Source: Chryseobacterium lactis
GTDB taxonomy: Bacteria > Bacteroidota > Bacteroidia > Flavobacteriales > Weeksellaceae
Assembly (NCBI RefSeq): GCF_003815875.1
Contig: NZ_CP033924.1
Location: forward strand, 2,480,001 to 2,544,000
Length of the DNA stretch: 64,000 bases
Reading direction: 5' to 3'
Positions 37,464-46,595 of the stretch are shown here, in pieces (positions within the stretch are counted from its first letter, which is position 1; each line of letters begins with the position of its first letter). Under the pieces are notes generated by a model. The model saw only the letters and a list, made by a program, of their open reading frames with translations, was not told where the DNA came from and made no database searches. The position numbers and the translations under genes are program-made.

Positions 37464-37492
37464 GGCCGACGGTTGCACCCGTCGGTCTTTTT
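37464..37492. promoter_or_regulatory. GC-rich hairpin in the susC leader, module 1
   Basis: CCGACGG (37466-37472) pairs with CCGTCGG (37479-37485), extendable to 9 bp. It lies between the fecR and susC genes. The T-tract is on the plus strand, opposite to transcription, so it is not an ordinary terminator of fecR. A similar hairpin occurs in the second module. Confidence 0.55.
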
Positions 37493-37560
37493 GTTGCATT
37501 CTTCCAGATCAGATTCTTTAGGAGTAAGGAATTAGGGCAGGAGTGTGGATCAACCACAAT

Positions 37561-38451
37561 CTAATCCTCCAATTGAAATGTTTTATCATTTATTTTTGTA
37601 GTTTTTAGGTTTAGTTTAAGTGAGATCAGTCTTATCAGATCTGCTGCTGTAGCCTTTTCTTTAGTAGCACTAATTTTGGAATTTGCAAAGCTTGAAGGGA
37701 AGCGAACTTCTATGCCGTAGGTATTTTCTAAAATTTTGATTGCATTAGAAAGTTCTAAGTCAGTAAATGAAACTGTGGCAGCATTGCCATTTTGAGATAC
37801 TCCATTACTTTCAGTATTAACAATGGTAGCAACATCTTTAGAGCCGAAATTAGAGAATGTTTCTTTCGGATGTATAACAAATGCTTCTGTTGGTTTTTCA
37901 GTTTTTATAACCTGCACTTTTCCTTCATAAAGATCAACATTAAAGCTTGTTTTGTGCTGAGTGATCTTAAAAATTGTCCCCAAAACTTTAGTTTGATATG
38001 ATCCCGCATGAACAATGAAAGGATGTGTTTTGGATTTTGTTACATTAAAAACAGCATCCCCTTGGAGAAGGACTTCCCTTGTATCTGCTGGAAATGATTT
38101 TTCAACAGTCAATATTGCACCTTTGGACAAGGTAACTGTGGAACCATCTTTTAAAGTAACTTTTAAAATATTCCCTGTAGACTGATATACATCTGGAAGA
38201 TATAAAGAACGATATGAAACTATACTACCGATTAAAAGCAATACGGCAGCGACCATCACAGTGGTAAAACGAATAGTTTTACTCTTTCTTTTTTTTGCTT
38301 CTTGTGCTTCTATTCTCGCATAAAATTTTCGATGGAATTCTTTTTTTTCCTGCTCAGTGACAGGTTCGGAATCTGTATTATCTGCGAGGCTTTCCCATAA
38401 TTCCTTTGCTTCATCTAAAGAAAGCGGTTCGGGCTGTTTTCTCTTGTCCAT
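37561..38451 (-). CDS. FecR-family anti-sigma factor, module 1
   Basis: 296 residues: a cytoplasmic N-terminus, one membrane helix (about 67-85), and a periplasmic FecR domain with the LLQGDAVFNVTKSKTHPFIVHAG block, ending in an STN-interacting region. It should hold the sigma factor inactive until the SusC STN domain signals. Encoded 95 bases after its sigma gene. Confidence 0.9.
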   Translation of the reverse strand: MDKRKQPEPLSLDEAKELWESLADNTDSEPVTEQEKKEFHRKFYARIEAQEAKKRKSKTIRFTTVMVAAVLLLIGSIVSYRSLYLPDVYQSTGNILKVTLKDGSTVTLSKGAILTVEKSFPADTREVLLQGDAVFNVTKSKTHPFIVHAGSYQTKVLGTIFKITQHKTSFNVDLYEGKVQVIKTEKPTEAFVIHPKETFSNFGSKDVATIVNTESNGVSQNGNAATVSFTDLELSNAIKILENTYGIEVRFPSSFANSKISATKEKATAADLIRLISLKLNLKTTKINDKTFQLED

Positions 38452-38545
38452 AATAAGAGGTCTTTATTATGTATACCTGAGAACAGTATTAATAGCCCCC
38501 CCTTAAAATTGAATTTTAACAGAAATTAATAAATTTTAACTCATT

Positions 38546-39070
38546 TTAACTCTGGTTCTGATGTTCCCGAAGAAAGCCCATAGCTTTTGAAATTTGTTTT
38601 TTTACAGCTTTATGTGATAAATTAAGGTTATTTGCGATTGTCTCCTGGGTCAGACCCTCAAATTTATTCATTGTTAAAATTCTCTTTCTTGTGGCAGGCA
38701 ACAGTTCAATATTTGATCTTAAAAGCTCAAGCTCCTTTTCTGTTTCAAGAATATTCTGTAACCGGTCAGATGAATCATCGGATAAACTAACCTCAGCAAC
38801 CTCTATTGTGTAGGGTTGTTTTTTCTGCTGTACGGAGAAGTTTGAAATTTCCTGGACACAGGTTTTGATGATTACACTTTCAGCATTTTGTTGGGTTAGT
38901 GATTTTCGATAATTCCATAGATGGAAAAAAATATTCTGCAATATATCAAGTACATCATCGCGATCTTTCACTTTTCGGGATACCATAGCGAACATACGAT
39001 TCCAATATGTATCATAAATTTTCTGAAACATAACATCGTAACTGTTCTTATTGCGTGAGAATAATGGCAT
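38546..39070 (-). CDS. ECF sigma factor, module 1
   Basis: 174 residues with sigma region 2 (YDTYWNRMFAMVSRKVKDRDDVLDILQNIFFHLW, partial) and region 4 (ILTMNKFEGLTQETIANNLNLSHKAVKKQISKAMGFL, partial). It is of the FecI type used by SusCD loci in Bacteroidota and should start transcription of this operon on signal. Promoter lies in the 39071-39695 gap. Confidence 0.92.
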   Translation of the reverse strand: MPLFSRNKNSYDVMFQKIYDTYWNRMFAMVSRKVKDRDDVLDILQNIFFHLWNYRKSLTQQNAESVIIKTCVQEISNFSVQQKKQPYTIEVAEVSLSDDSSDRLQNILETEKELELLRSNIELLPATRKRILTMNKFEGLTQETIANNLNLSHKAVKKQISKAMGFLREHQNQS

Positions 39071-39305
39071 TTTAGGTTATTTAGGATAATTCGCAGTACA
39101 CAAATTTAGGTATAATTTATTAAAATTGTTTATTTTATCAATACATTTGCATTGTTATGGTATAGAAATTAAAGTATATCATGGTAAATAACGATATATT
39201 CATATTATAATTTAATTTTAGATTTTATATCATATTTTAGTGATAATAATTATCGTTTGTAAAAATATTTATATATTAGCACCCTGATTTTTATCGAAAA
39301 ATAAA

Positions 39306-39379
39306 GCGTAAGCTGTCAAATATTGGCTGAGAGAAACTGCGAAACTTCTATTAAACCAAAAATATTGACAGACTTACGC
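39306..39379. repeat. Long imperfect palindrome in a 625-bp gene-free gap
   Basis: Arms 39306-39326 and 39356-39379 pair imperfectly (shared core GCGTAAG, TGTCAA, ATATT and TTGG). It lies in the gap 39071-39695 between the sigma gene and the divergent secreted-protein gene. No reading frame is supported in this gap; it should hold the two divergent promoters. An insertion-sequence remnant or a hairpin RNA are possible. Confidence 0.45.
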
Positions 39380-39695
39380 CTGTGTCTCAAAATATGGGCA
39401 TGGGCTAGGTCGTCTATTTTGGTTTTGGGTTCTTCGCAGTACCTTCTCTAGCAATAGCGCCTTGTTCCATGCCTTTTGTGTTTTCCCAAGAATGCATTAG
39501 CGCAAGCTCAAATAAATTTATTTATTATACGACAGGATTTGGCGTTGTGGCAGTTTAATTTCGCTTTCAATTGATTGATAATGAATAGCTGGTTAGAGAA
39601 TTTAATTCAAATTTCCGTGAAAATACGGAAGCCAGACTATTAAAAATAAAATAAATTGCGAAGCCAAAATTAACCTTGAAAAACACACCTGTGAG

Positions 39696-41093
39696 ATGAG
39701 ACAAATTTTATTATTTAGCTTATTTTTATGCTATCATTATATCTATGGACAGATTCCGAATCTGCCACAAAGACCAGGTGTCTCCAATCTTTATAATATA
39801 CCTGAGGGTCTGAATAATCAGCCCACCGTTAAGCCAACCTCTTCACACATCAATTCCAACACAAGTTTTTATAGAAAGGTTACACCTCAAGACGATCAGG
39901 AAGAGATCAATAAAGAGGTTGAACGACAGATGACTATGATCAGGGAGGAATCATATGCAAAAAATTATATGCTTACTTCTTTATCTGATAGAAAAGGAAC
40001 TGATTCCTATTATAGAGCTTATGACAACCTAACGAAGTTCGATCCTGAAAACTACTCAATTACCGATGCGGTATTTATTGTGGAAAATGCATATAACAAC
40101 AATGACAGAAATTTTCAGGCAGCATATCAGGGGCAGATTCAGAAAGCAACCAATATTGTCAGGCAGCAGATCAAAAAGAGTGGAATAGAAGAATCTGATA
40201 ACGTTGCAAAGAACCTCTCAATATTTAAATATTTTGCACAGGATAGCAAGCAGAACGGAAAAGTAGTCCATAAAGCTGTCAAATATGATTTCGAAGATTA
40301 TATGGGAGCGAAGGATTACACCAAGATGTTTGTATCTAAATTAATGAAGACAAACACTGGTCAATGTCATTCTATGCCATTATTGTATCTGATATTGGCC
40401 GAACAGATCGGTGCGGAAGCTTATTTGGTGATGTCCCCCAATCATTCTTATATCCGTTTTAAGGATGATGATGGAGAAGTGCTGAGTGTAGAGCTGACCA
40501 ATGGAATGTTTTCAGCTAATTCGTTTGTTCTGAATTCAGGATATATTAAAGCGGAAGCCCTTAAGAATAAGCTTTACATGCAAAACCTGACAAGGAAAGA
40601 AGTACTCTCACAAGCTTACGTTGATCTTGCTAGTGGGTATATCCATAAGTTTGGTTATGATGAATTTGTTGCAAAAGTTTTAAACAAGGCATTAGAACTC
40701 AATCCGAATAATATTAACGCAACCCTATGGAAAAGCAATACTGATCAGATGCGTTTTATGCAAGCCTGTAACCGTGTTGACATTGATCCTGAAAATAAGG
40801 AACAGTTGCAAAAAATCCGAAACTATCCGCCACTAGAGGGGCAATTTTTGGGGATCAAAGCTGGTTTTGATTATATAGATCAATCGGGTTTTGCCCAGAT
40901 GCCTGCAGAACAGTATGAACAATGGCTGGGCTCATTGAAAACAACTGAAAACAAACAAAAGAGTGAGGAGATTGCAGAACGGATAAGATTGCTGAATGCT
41001 CAGAAACAGAGAGAAGCAGCTAATAAAGCAAAACCTATCGTCCCAAAAAAGGAAAGTCCAAAAGTATATGCGATTCCGAAAGAATTTTTATAA
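39696..41093 (+). CDS. Secreted protein with transglutaminase/SirB1-like Cys-His domain, TPR-like tail
   Basis: 465 residues. Signal peptide (about 1-18, IYGQ). A transglutaminase-like core has a candidate nucleophile Cys224 (TGQCHSMPLLY) and His250 (SPNHSYIRF), followed by an acidic residue in the next strand. A TPR-like segment (VLNKALELNPNNINATLW) and a Lys-rich tail follow. It may be a protease or amidase, or an inactive relative. A shorter paralogue lies four genes on (44663-45688), so the two flank the toxin and immunity genes. Confidence 0.7.
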   Translation: MRQILLFSLFLCYHYIYGQIPNLPQRPGVSNLYNIPEGLNNQPTVKPTSSHINSNTSFYRKVTPQDDQEEINKEVERQMTMIREESYAKNYMLTSLSDRKGTDSYYRAYDNLTKFDPENYSITDAVFIVENAYNNNDRNFQAAYQGQIQKATNIVRQQIKKSGIEESDNVAKNLSIFKYFAQDSKQNGKVVHKAVKYDFEDYMGAKDYTKMFVSKLMKTNTGQCHSMPLLYLILAEQIGAEAYLVMSPNHSYIRFKDDDGEVLSVELTNGMFSANSFVLNSGYIKAEALKNKLYMQNLTRKEVLSQAYVDLASGYIHKFGYDEFVAKVLNKALELNPNNINATLWKSNTDQMRFMQACNRVDIDPENKEQLQKIRNYPPLEGQFLGIKAGFDYIDQSGFAQMPAEQYEQWLGSLKTTENKQKSEEIAERIRLLNAQKQREAANKAKPIVPKKESPKVYAIPKEFL

Positions 41094-41120
41094 CCAGATA
41101 ATTCGAAATACAAATAAATT

Positions 41121-42377
41121 ATGAGAAAGATTTTATTTTTTGTTTTGCTGTTTTTGGTTGGTTTTAACCAAGCTCAGATAAAGCAAAATAAAAAGCTGAC
41201 CAGCAAAAAAGAGTGGGTCAACCCTGTTAAGCTGACAAAGGAGGAGCGATCTCGCCCGTATATGGCTGAAGTTCTCAAAACCAGAGACAGCTTAAGTCCT
41301 GCAGAAGCAGAAAGAAGAAGAAAAAATATTGAGGCAGGAAATCCATTTAAGAAATATGGCTATTACCCAAAAGTAGCTACCCTCAGTAAAGGCAAGTACC
41401 TAGAATTTCACGATCAGGATAGCATTGTTACCATTGGTTCTGTAAGGTTTAATGTGAAGAAAGGGGAGATCGTCGATTTCATTGAGATAGATCTTGACGA
41501 TCCGGACGCACAACCGATTGGCGACACACATGGTCGTTGGATCAGTCCCGATCCTTTGAGTGAGGAGTTTTCAAGTTGGACACCGTACAATTATGCATTC
41601 AATAGTCCTATTAAGAATATAGATCCGGACGGTAGAGCAGCATTTGATTGGGTACATAATCGAGAAAACAATAGTGTATATTGGAATAACAATGCCACAA
41701 GTCAATCAACGGCTGGTGCGAATGAAACTTATTTAGGAAAGTCAGGAACATACACGACTGAAAATGGATCTACTACTGCCTTAAACGCTAACGGCTCTTA
41801 TACCAATAATTCACTTTTAGCCCCATTGGGTGTAATGACCAATCTTGATCCTCTTATTCATGCTGGGGATATGGCACCTGGGTTGAGTATGGCAGCATTT
41901 GGAGATCCTAACGGTCCTACCATAAGTGGCATACCAGATTCAAGGGGAAAAACTGACATTCAAATGCTTGTTTCTGAAAATCCTTTGGTACAGGAGGCGG
42001 CAATAGGTTTATTGACAGGGGGAACTTTTAATGCATTTAGAAGAGCCTTCGCAGTGAAAGAGGGCGTGTCAGCATTAAGTGAGGCAAGAAGATTAGGGCA
42101 GGCCGGAGAAGAAGCTGTTGGAATATCGGGACCGAAGGTCGGAGTAGAAATGGGTGGGAAGGTGAGATTTCCAGACCGTTTAACAGCAACCACTTTGGAG
42201 GAGGTAAAGAATGTAAAAAGTCAGAGTTTTACACGTCAGTTACGTGATTATCTAAATTATTCTCAATCAACGAATAGAGAAATGATATTGTATACGAGGC
42301 CAAATACCACACTTAGTGGTCCTTTGCGTAAGGCTATTGAAGCAAAGCAAATAACTCATAAATTTATACCACAATAA
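41121..42377 (+). CDS. Short secreted RHS-core toxin with Tox-REase-7-like C-terminal domain
   Basis: 418 residues. A signal peptide (about 1-19, FNQAQ) is followed by an RHS-associated core (about 152-178: GRWISPDPL, PYNYAFNSPIKNIDPDG) without YD repeats. The C-terminal 95 residues (GGKVRFPDRL, EEVKNVKSQSFTRQLRDYL, LIYTRPN-type strand) fit a restriction-endonuclease-fold toxin of polymorphic toxin systems, with Glu and Lys of EEVKNV as likely active-site residues. It probably cuts nucleic acid in competitors or recipients. The absence of the huge RHS shell is unusual. Four small genes follow as likely immunity genes. Confidence 0.75.
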   Translation: MRKILFFVLLFLVGFNQAQIKQNKKLTSKKEWVNPVKLTKEERSRPYMAEVLKTRDSLSPAEAERRRKNIEAGNPFKKYGYYPKVATLSKGKYLEFHDQDSIVTIGSVRFNVKKGEIVDFIEIDLDDPDAQPIGDTHGRWISPDPLSEEFSSWTPYNYAFNSPIKNIDPDGRAAFDWVHNRENNSVYWNNNATSQSTAGANETYLGKSGTYTTENGSTTALNANGSYTNNSLLAPLGVMTNLDPLIHAGDMAPGLSMAAFGDPNGPTISGIPDSRGKTDIQMLVSENPLVQEAAIGLLTGGTFNAFRRAFAVKEGVSALSEARRLGQAGEEAVGISGPKVGVEMGGKVRFPDRLTATTLEEVKNVKSQSFTRQLRDYLNYSQSTNREMILYTRPNTTLSGPLRKAIEAKQITHKFIPQ

Positions 42378-42385
42378 AATTAAGT

Positions 42386-42934
42386 ATGAAACCAAATTGG
42401 GAACAGATATTCGTCACATTATTACAGAAGCCAGTAAAGACCGCCGATGAATTTTCTGAGATGCAGCACGCACGAGCTGAATTTGAGAAAGAGTTGAATC
42501 TTGAAACACAAGCTTTGCTGCAAGAGATTGAATTGAAAGGTATAAAGGTCAACAATATATGGGATTTAGTAAATACCCGGTCGCCATATCCGGAAGTAAT
42601 TGACGTTTTAACAGGGTACCTTACAAAAGATTATCACAACAAAAATAAGGAAGGAATAATTAGAGCATTGGGTGTTAAGGAAGCAGAGGTAAGTGTTGCT
42701 CAGCGTCTACTCGGAGCCTATTTTGATACAGACGACAAAGGAGTTAAGGATGCGATATTAGTCTCTATTTATAATATCTTAAAATCCAAAACGGCTAAAA
42801 AACTCTTAACGGCACAGAATAATGAGGAGCCGTTTATGAGTCTGTTGGGAGTATTCATTCAAAACAGAAAAATTTCCGTGGATGATTTTGTTAAAAAATT
42901 TTATAAAGATATCGAACCATTATTGAAAGAATAA
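42386..42934 (+). CDS. Probable immunity protein to the RHS-core toxin
   Basis: 182 residues, cytosolic, mostly helical with repeated leucine-rich units of about 40 residues that could be HEAT-like. It follows the toxin after eight bases, the usual place of the cognate immunity gene. The family was not recognised; the role is inferred from position. Confidence 0.6.
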   Translation: MKPNWEQIFVTLLQKPVKTADEFSEMQHARAEFEKELNLETQALLQEIELKGIKVNNIWDLVNTRSPYPEVIDVLTGYLTKDYHNKNKEGIIRALGVKEAEVSVAQRLLGAYFDTDDKGVKDAILVSIYNILKSKTAKKLLTAQNNEEPFMSLLGVFIQNRKISVDDFVKKFYKDIEPLLKE

Positions 42935-42935
42935 A

Positions 42936-43523
42936 ATGAATACAAAAAGAAAAATAGCCCTCGTTTTGATATGTGTGGTTGTATTGGTTGTTCTATTCAG
43001 CTTAAGTAGAGGCAGCAACGGTGAAAAATACGATGATTTTCGGTTTGTAACTTATGAGCATTCAGGGGCAGAATTAGAAATTGGTTCCTATTCAAAAATA
43101 GATAAACAAGGAATCCTTTGGGTATTTTTAAAGCGTTCCAGAGATTCTGCATATTATAAGTACCAGCTATCGGCTTCTGAAATAGAAAAGCTAAAAATAT
43201 TTTCATCTAAAAAGTTAGAGAATTTTGTTATTAATAAAGAGCTGGATCAAGGTACTGGATATGCAGGCAGCTATAATTTTTTAGATATTAAGGCGGGAAA
43301 CGATGAGGACAAAATCTGTTTTATCTTGCCTTTTATGCATCAAGATTTCAGTGATCCAATGATGTTGCTTCAAGATAAAGTTTTTAAGCAAAGTGAGTCA
43401 AATAAAACGGTTCGTTTCGATATTGATTTTGCAGGTATCAGAAAGGAAATACTTACACAGGAAAAAATCAATTTTTACCTTCCAAAAAAACAACTGCCTA
43501 TGTCTCCAAAAGTTTATAGATAA
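42936..43523 (+). CDS. Membrane-anchored hypothetical protein of the immunity cluster
   Basis: 195 residues with an N-terminal membrane helix (about 6-24) and a beta-rich extracytoplasmic domain. Not recognised. One base separates it from the preceding gene, so it is in the same operon; it may be a second immunity protein acting in the periplasm. Confidence 0.55.
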   Translation: MNTKRKIALVLICVVVLVVLFSLSRGSNGEKYDDFRFVTYEHSGAELEIGSYSKIDKQGILWVFLKRSRDSAYYKYQLSASEIEKLKIFSSKKLENFVINKELDQGTGYAGSYNFLDIKAGNDEDKICFILPFMHQDFSDPMMLLQDKVFKQSESNKTVRFDIDFAGIRKEILTQEKINFYLPKKQLPMSPKVYR

Positions 43524-43525
43524 AA

Positions 43526-44293
43526 ATGGACAATCATATAACGATAGAGGTAAACGATAAATTTCTATATAATTTATACAAGGCAAAAAGTACAATAGGG
43601 CATTTTGACAACCTAATTAATAGCGGATTTGACGGTTATCGTTCTATAAAGTTCAAAAATAAAAACGATGTTTTCGTTTGGCTGGAAAATGTAAAAATTG
43701 ATGGAGAGCATTATACTGGAACTTTAGCTGAAACTGATCAGCCTGGAACCATTGCCCGAATCGATGCGGTTGACTGGATGATAATTGACAATCAAAGGAT
43801 GATAGGAGGCTACACCATACGTCAGTATTACGATACACTAACCAAGGATGAGCAATTAAATTTTGAAATTGACTGTGGATATCGTATAGATGAGGGAAAT
43901 GATTTTTTTAATGCCGACCGCTCCACCCCTGAAGGCGTAATTATAACACTGGAAAACTTTTATAACGATAAAAATCTGGAGGGTATTCTATCCTGTAAAG
44001 ATTTTCATTGGGAAGCTGAAAATATGATGTTAGAGTATAAAATGCTATCCAATCCAAAGACCCTTCTGCAACTTGAGAAGGTATTGAAAGTTTCTTTACT
44101 AGAAGAATTGGAAAGAACGGGATTTCCAGATTTTAGATCCGTTGAGCGCGTATTTCGTCTTTTGGAAAAGAGAGAAAATCAGGAACTTATTGAAGAAAAA
44201 CTTTTATATCCAGATGGATTTGTAACTATCAATAAATTTTGGGTTGGTTTGACAAAAAATGATGGATGGAAAGTGCTGAATCTTAGTGATTAA
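43526..44293 (+). CDS. DUF2314-like protein with C-terminal second domain
   Basis: 255 residues. Residues about 48-112 (FVWLENVKIDGEHYTGTL, IDAVDWMIIDNQRMIGGYTIRQYY) follow the DUF2314 pattern known from immunity clusters. The C-terminal half (PEGVIITLENFYNDKNLEGILSC) looks like an NTF2-like fold, tentatively. No signal peptide. Two bases after the preceding gene. Confidence 0.65.
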   Translation: MDNHITIEVNDKFLYNLYKAKSTIGHFDNLINSGFDGYRSIKFKNKNDVFVWLENVKIDGEHYTGTLAETDQPGTIARIDAVDWMIIDNQRMIGGYTIRQYYDTLTKDEQLNFEIDCGYRIDEGNDFFNADRSTPEGVIITLENFYNDKNLEGILSCKDFHWEAENMMLEYKMLSNPKTLLQLEKVLKVSLLEELERTGFPDFRSVERVFRLLEKRENQELIEEKLLYPDGFVTINKFWVGLTKNDGWKVLNLSD

Positions 44294-44301
44294 AAAATAA
44301 A

Positions 44302-44634
44302 ATGCAGATAGCCATGAAATTAGATGAAATTATTAAGGCAGTTAGAATAGGTACAATCAATGAACTGCTTGACGATTACCTGAGAAATATCGATTATGAT
44401 AAAATAATTGTGTATGCCGAACATACGGTCTCTACTGATACCAATTATAGATTTTTTCAATTTAAAAGAGGATTGAAGGAAATACTAAAGGAGGAGGATA
44501 TGTGGTACGAACGTCTTTGCTCACTCAAGGAACTCAGTTTTTTGGTGAATTTTTTTCTGCGGCAGTATGATCGAAAAACAGACGATATCCTTGCTATTGA
44601 AATAATCGATTATTTATATAATCACAACTTTTAA
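44302..44634 (+). CDS. Small hypothetical protein, likely immunity-related
   Basis: 110 residues, helical, acidic, no signal or membrane segment, not recognised. The start is at ATG 44302 or 44314. It lies eight bases after the DUF2314-like gene and is the last small gene before the second Cys-His protein. Confidence 0.5.
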   Translation: MQIAMKLDEIIKAVRIGTINELLDDYLRNIDYDKIIVYAEHTVSTDTNYRFFQFKRGLKEILKEEDMWYERLCSLKELSFLVNFFLRQYDRKTDDILAIEIIDYLYNHNF

Positions 44635-44662
44635 ATATCCCCAAATTTTGGGAACTCTAATT

Positions 44663-45688
44663 ATGAAATACTTTTATATCCTTTTATTTATTTCCATATC
44701 AAGTTTACTTAAATCCCAAGAGAACAGATTCTATGACGATGCATATCTGACAATTGATAATATGCTTAAGGATAAACAGAAATATAGTTTTAAAACAGCT
44801 GTGCTGAGCGTGGAAAATGCATATTATCAGGGAAAATTAGACACAGTTGAAGTTGACAGAAAAATTAAATTTATAGCCAACTTTTGTAAAACGATCGTTC
44901 GCAATCGTGATCTTACGTATAAAGAAACAGATAAGGAGACCGTTAGTAAATATGCAGCAATATTTTCAGTAATCTGCGAGGAGACACCTATTTTGATCAA
45001 CCAAGATACTGTTCGTTATAAACCATTTTCTTATGATTTTCAAGATGTCTTTGGTCACAAAGATCTGACAAGTCTTTTTGTTTCAAAACTTGTTACTACG
45101 CAGAAAGGAAACTGTAATTCGTTACCATATCTATACAAAATTCTTGCAGAGGAATTAGGTGTGGAAGCAAATATTGCATTGGCCCCGAATCATATTTATA
45201 TTAAGCACAATATAAAATCCATCGGTTGGTATAATACAGAGTTAACAAGTGGCATCTTTCCACAGGATGCCTGGTTGATGGCTTCGGGATTTATCCATTT
45301 AAACGCTATTGAAAATGGGGTCTATATGAAAGCACTTGACAATCGTGAGAGCCTTGCGTTATGTCTTGTTGATCTGGCAAATGCCTATAAGCGTTCTTTT
45401 CCAGATAATGATGGCACCTTTGCAATCAAGTGTGCTGAAAGGGCTCTGCAGGTCAGTCCCAATTTAGTAACTGCTTTATTATTGAAGGCAGAGACACACA
45501 AAGAGCAATATCAGAAATTGGAAAAGTCTGATCCGAAAGCAAAAGAGCTTCTTGTATTATTAAATAAAGAGTATAGTCATATCCATCAAATTGGGTATAG
45601 AAATATGCCAGAAGGGATGTATCTCGAATGGCTAGTTTCTCTTAAGACGGAAAGAAAAAAATATGAAGATGTTAGGTTGAGGAATTAG
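44663..45688 (+). CDS. Secreted Cys-His protein, paralogue of the 39696 gene
   Basis: 341 residues from ATG 44663; a TTG at 44648 is possible but has no support. Signal peptide (about 1-19). The KGNCNSLPYLYKILAEELG and APNHIYIKH blocks keep the Cys and His of the paralogue, and the C-terminal MPEGMYLEWLVSLKTE block matches MPAEQYEQWLGSLKTT. The linker and proline-rich N-terminal region of the longer copy are missing. TPR-like repeats near 250-290. Confidence 0.7.
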   Translation: MKYFYILLFISISSLLKSQENRFYDDAYLTIDNMLKDKQKYSFKTAVLSVENAYYQGKLDTVEVDRKIKFIANFCKTIVRNRDLTYKETDKETVSKYAAIFSVICEETPILINQDTVRYKPFSYDFQDVFGHKDLTSLFVSKLVTTQKGNCNSLPYLYKILAEELGVEANIALAPNHIYIKHNIKSIGWYNTELTSGIFPQDAWLMASGFIHLNAIENGVYMKALDNRESLALCLVDLANAYKRSFPDNDGTFAIKCAERALQVSPNLVTALLLKAETHKEQYQKLEKSDPKAKELLVLLNKEYSHIHQIGYRNMPEGMYLEWLVSLKTERKKYEDVRLRN

Positions 45689-45715
45689 AATTCCAAATAA
45701 TTCCTAGTTCATGTT

Positions 45716-45752
45716 AAGTTAGCTAAAACATTGTTTTAGCTAACTTTATTTT
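45716..45752. terminator. Bidirectional terminator
   Basis: Thirteen-bp perfect stem AAGTTAGCTAAAA (45716-45728) with TTTTAGCTAACTT (45734-45746), 5-base loop, T-rich 3' flank. It separates the secreted-protein gene from the convergent repressor gene, whose stop lies within it. Confidence 0.85.
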
Positions 45753-46515
45753 TAAGTTCGCGAATCTCCTGCATCATTTTTATGAGCATTGATTTTACAT
45801 CTTGATTAGCGAAATCTATAATCTCCTGCTCCTTGGGTGAAAAACTGCCAGCATATTGCCAAATTTCCCACACATCAGCAAATAAAATATCGTAACTATC
45901 ATAGAATTCGTTATCTGATCTTACGGTAATGGAATCAGTATTTATGCTTTCAATACGTTTGAAGGTAAATCCTGATCGGGTCACCAGCACATGGGTTTTA
46001 CCGACTTTGATATCAGCAATACTTTCAATGTATTTACCCACCACATATGTGCCATCCTGATAAGGGGGCATGGAATCACCTTCTGCTGGAAATGCCCTAT
46101 ATTTTCCATTATGAAGGAAAGGTAGTGACATGGTTTGTAAACTCTCTATATATTCAGGATCGGCATAGCCCGATAAGTAACCCATTGAAGCTTTGTAAGG
46201 TATTATTTCTATTTTATTTTCACCAACTGAATCCGTTTTGATCGGCAGCAAGATCCTATTATCCGGAAGGTTCAGCATCTCCTGTAGTTTATATTTTCTC
46301 AGATCAACAGTTAGCAACAAATCTGTACTGATATGGTAATATCTGGAAATCGCCAATAAAACATCTAACGGAGGTGAAGCCTTCGCCGTCTCATATTTTG
46401 CATAAGATACCCTTGTCACAAACAGTCTATCCGCGATCTGCTGTTGCGAAATTTCTGGAATTTGCTGTAGTCTTAAATACCTGATGTTATCAGCTAAAAT
46501 GGAAAGTGTTGACAT
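45736..46515 (-). CDS. XRE-type HTH plus S24/LexA-like repressor
   Basis: 259 residues from ATG 46515, where the HTH domain begins; longer in-frame starts read into the polymerase promoter. Residues 1-65 are a helix-turn-helix (ISQQQIADRLFVTRVSYAKYE). The C-terminal S24 peptidase domain has the nucleophile in EGDSMPPYQDG and a lysine in GFTFKRIE. The bond region reads KASMGYLSGY rather than the usual Ala-Gly, so self-cleavage efficiency is uncertain. It should repress the divergent polymerase genes and be inactivated by DNA damage. Confidence 0.85.
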   Translation of the reverse strand: MSTLSILADNIRYLRLQQIPEISQQQIADRLFVTRVSYAKYETAKASPPLDVLLAISRYYHISTDLLLTVDLRKYKLQEMLNLPDNRILLPIKTDSVGENKIEIIPYKASMGYLSGYADPEYIESLQTMSLPFLHNGKYRAFPAEGDSMPPYQDGTYVVGKYIESIADIKVGKTHVLVTRSGFTFKRIESINTDSITVRSDNEFYDSYDILFADVWEIWQYAGSFSPKEQEIIDFANQDVKSMLIKMMQEIRELKNKVS

Positions 46516-46518
46516 TTT

Positions 46519-46557
46519 GTGAATATTTTTCACAACAAATGTACTGTGAATTGTGAA
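46519..46557. promoter_or_regulatory. Candidate operator between repressor and polymerase genes
   Basis: GTGAA (46519-46523) and TTCAC (46529-46533) form an inverted repeat, and two more GTGAA boxes follow at 46546-46550 and 46553-46557. The cluster lies in the 80-bp divergent gap and is a likely repressor site. Confidence 0.55.
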
Positions 46558-46595
46558 TAATCTTATCAACTTTGCTAAATAATTTAGTAAATAAG

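Noticed and set aside
39330..39480. Possible TPP riboswitch because of a GGCTGAGAG string
   Set aside because: The second conserved block (ACCTGATC type) is absent and no thiamine gene follows.
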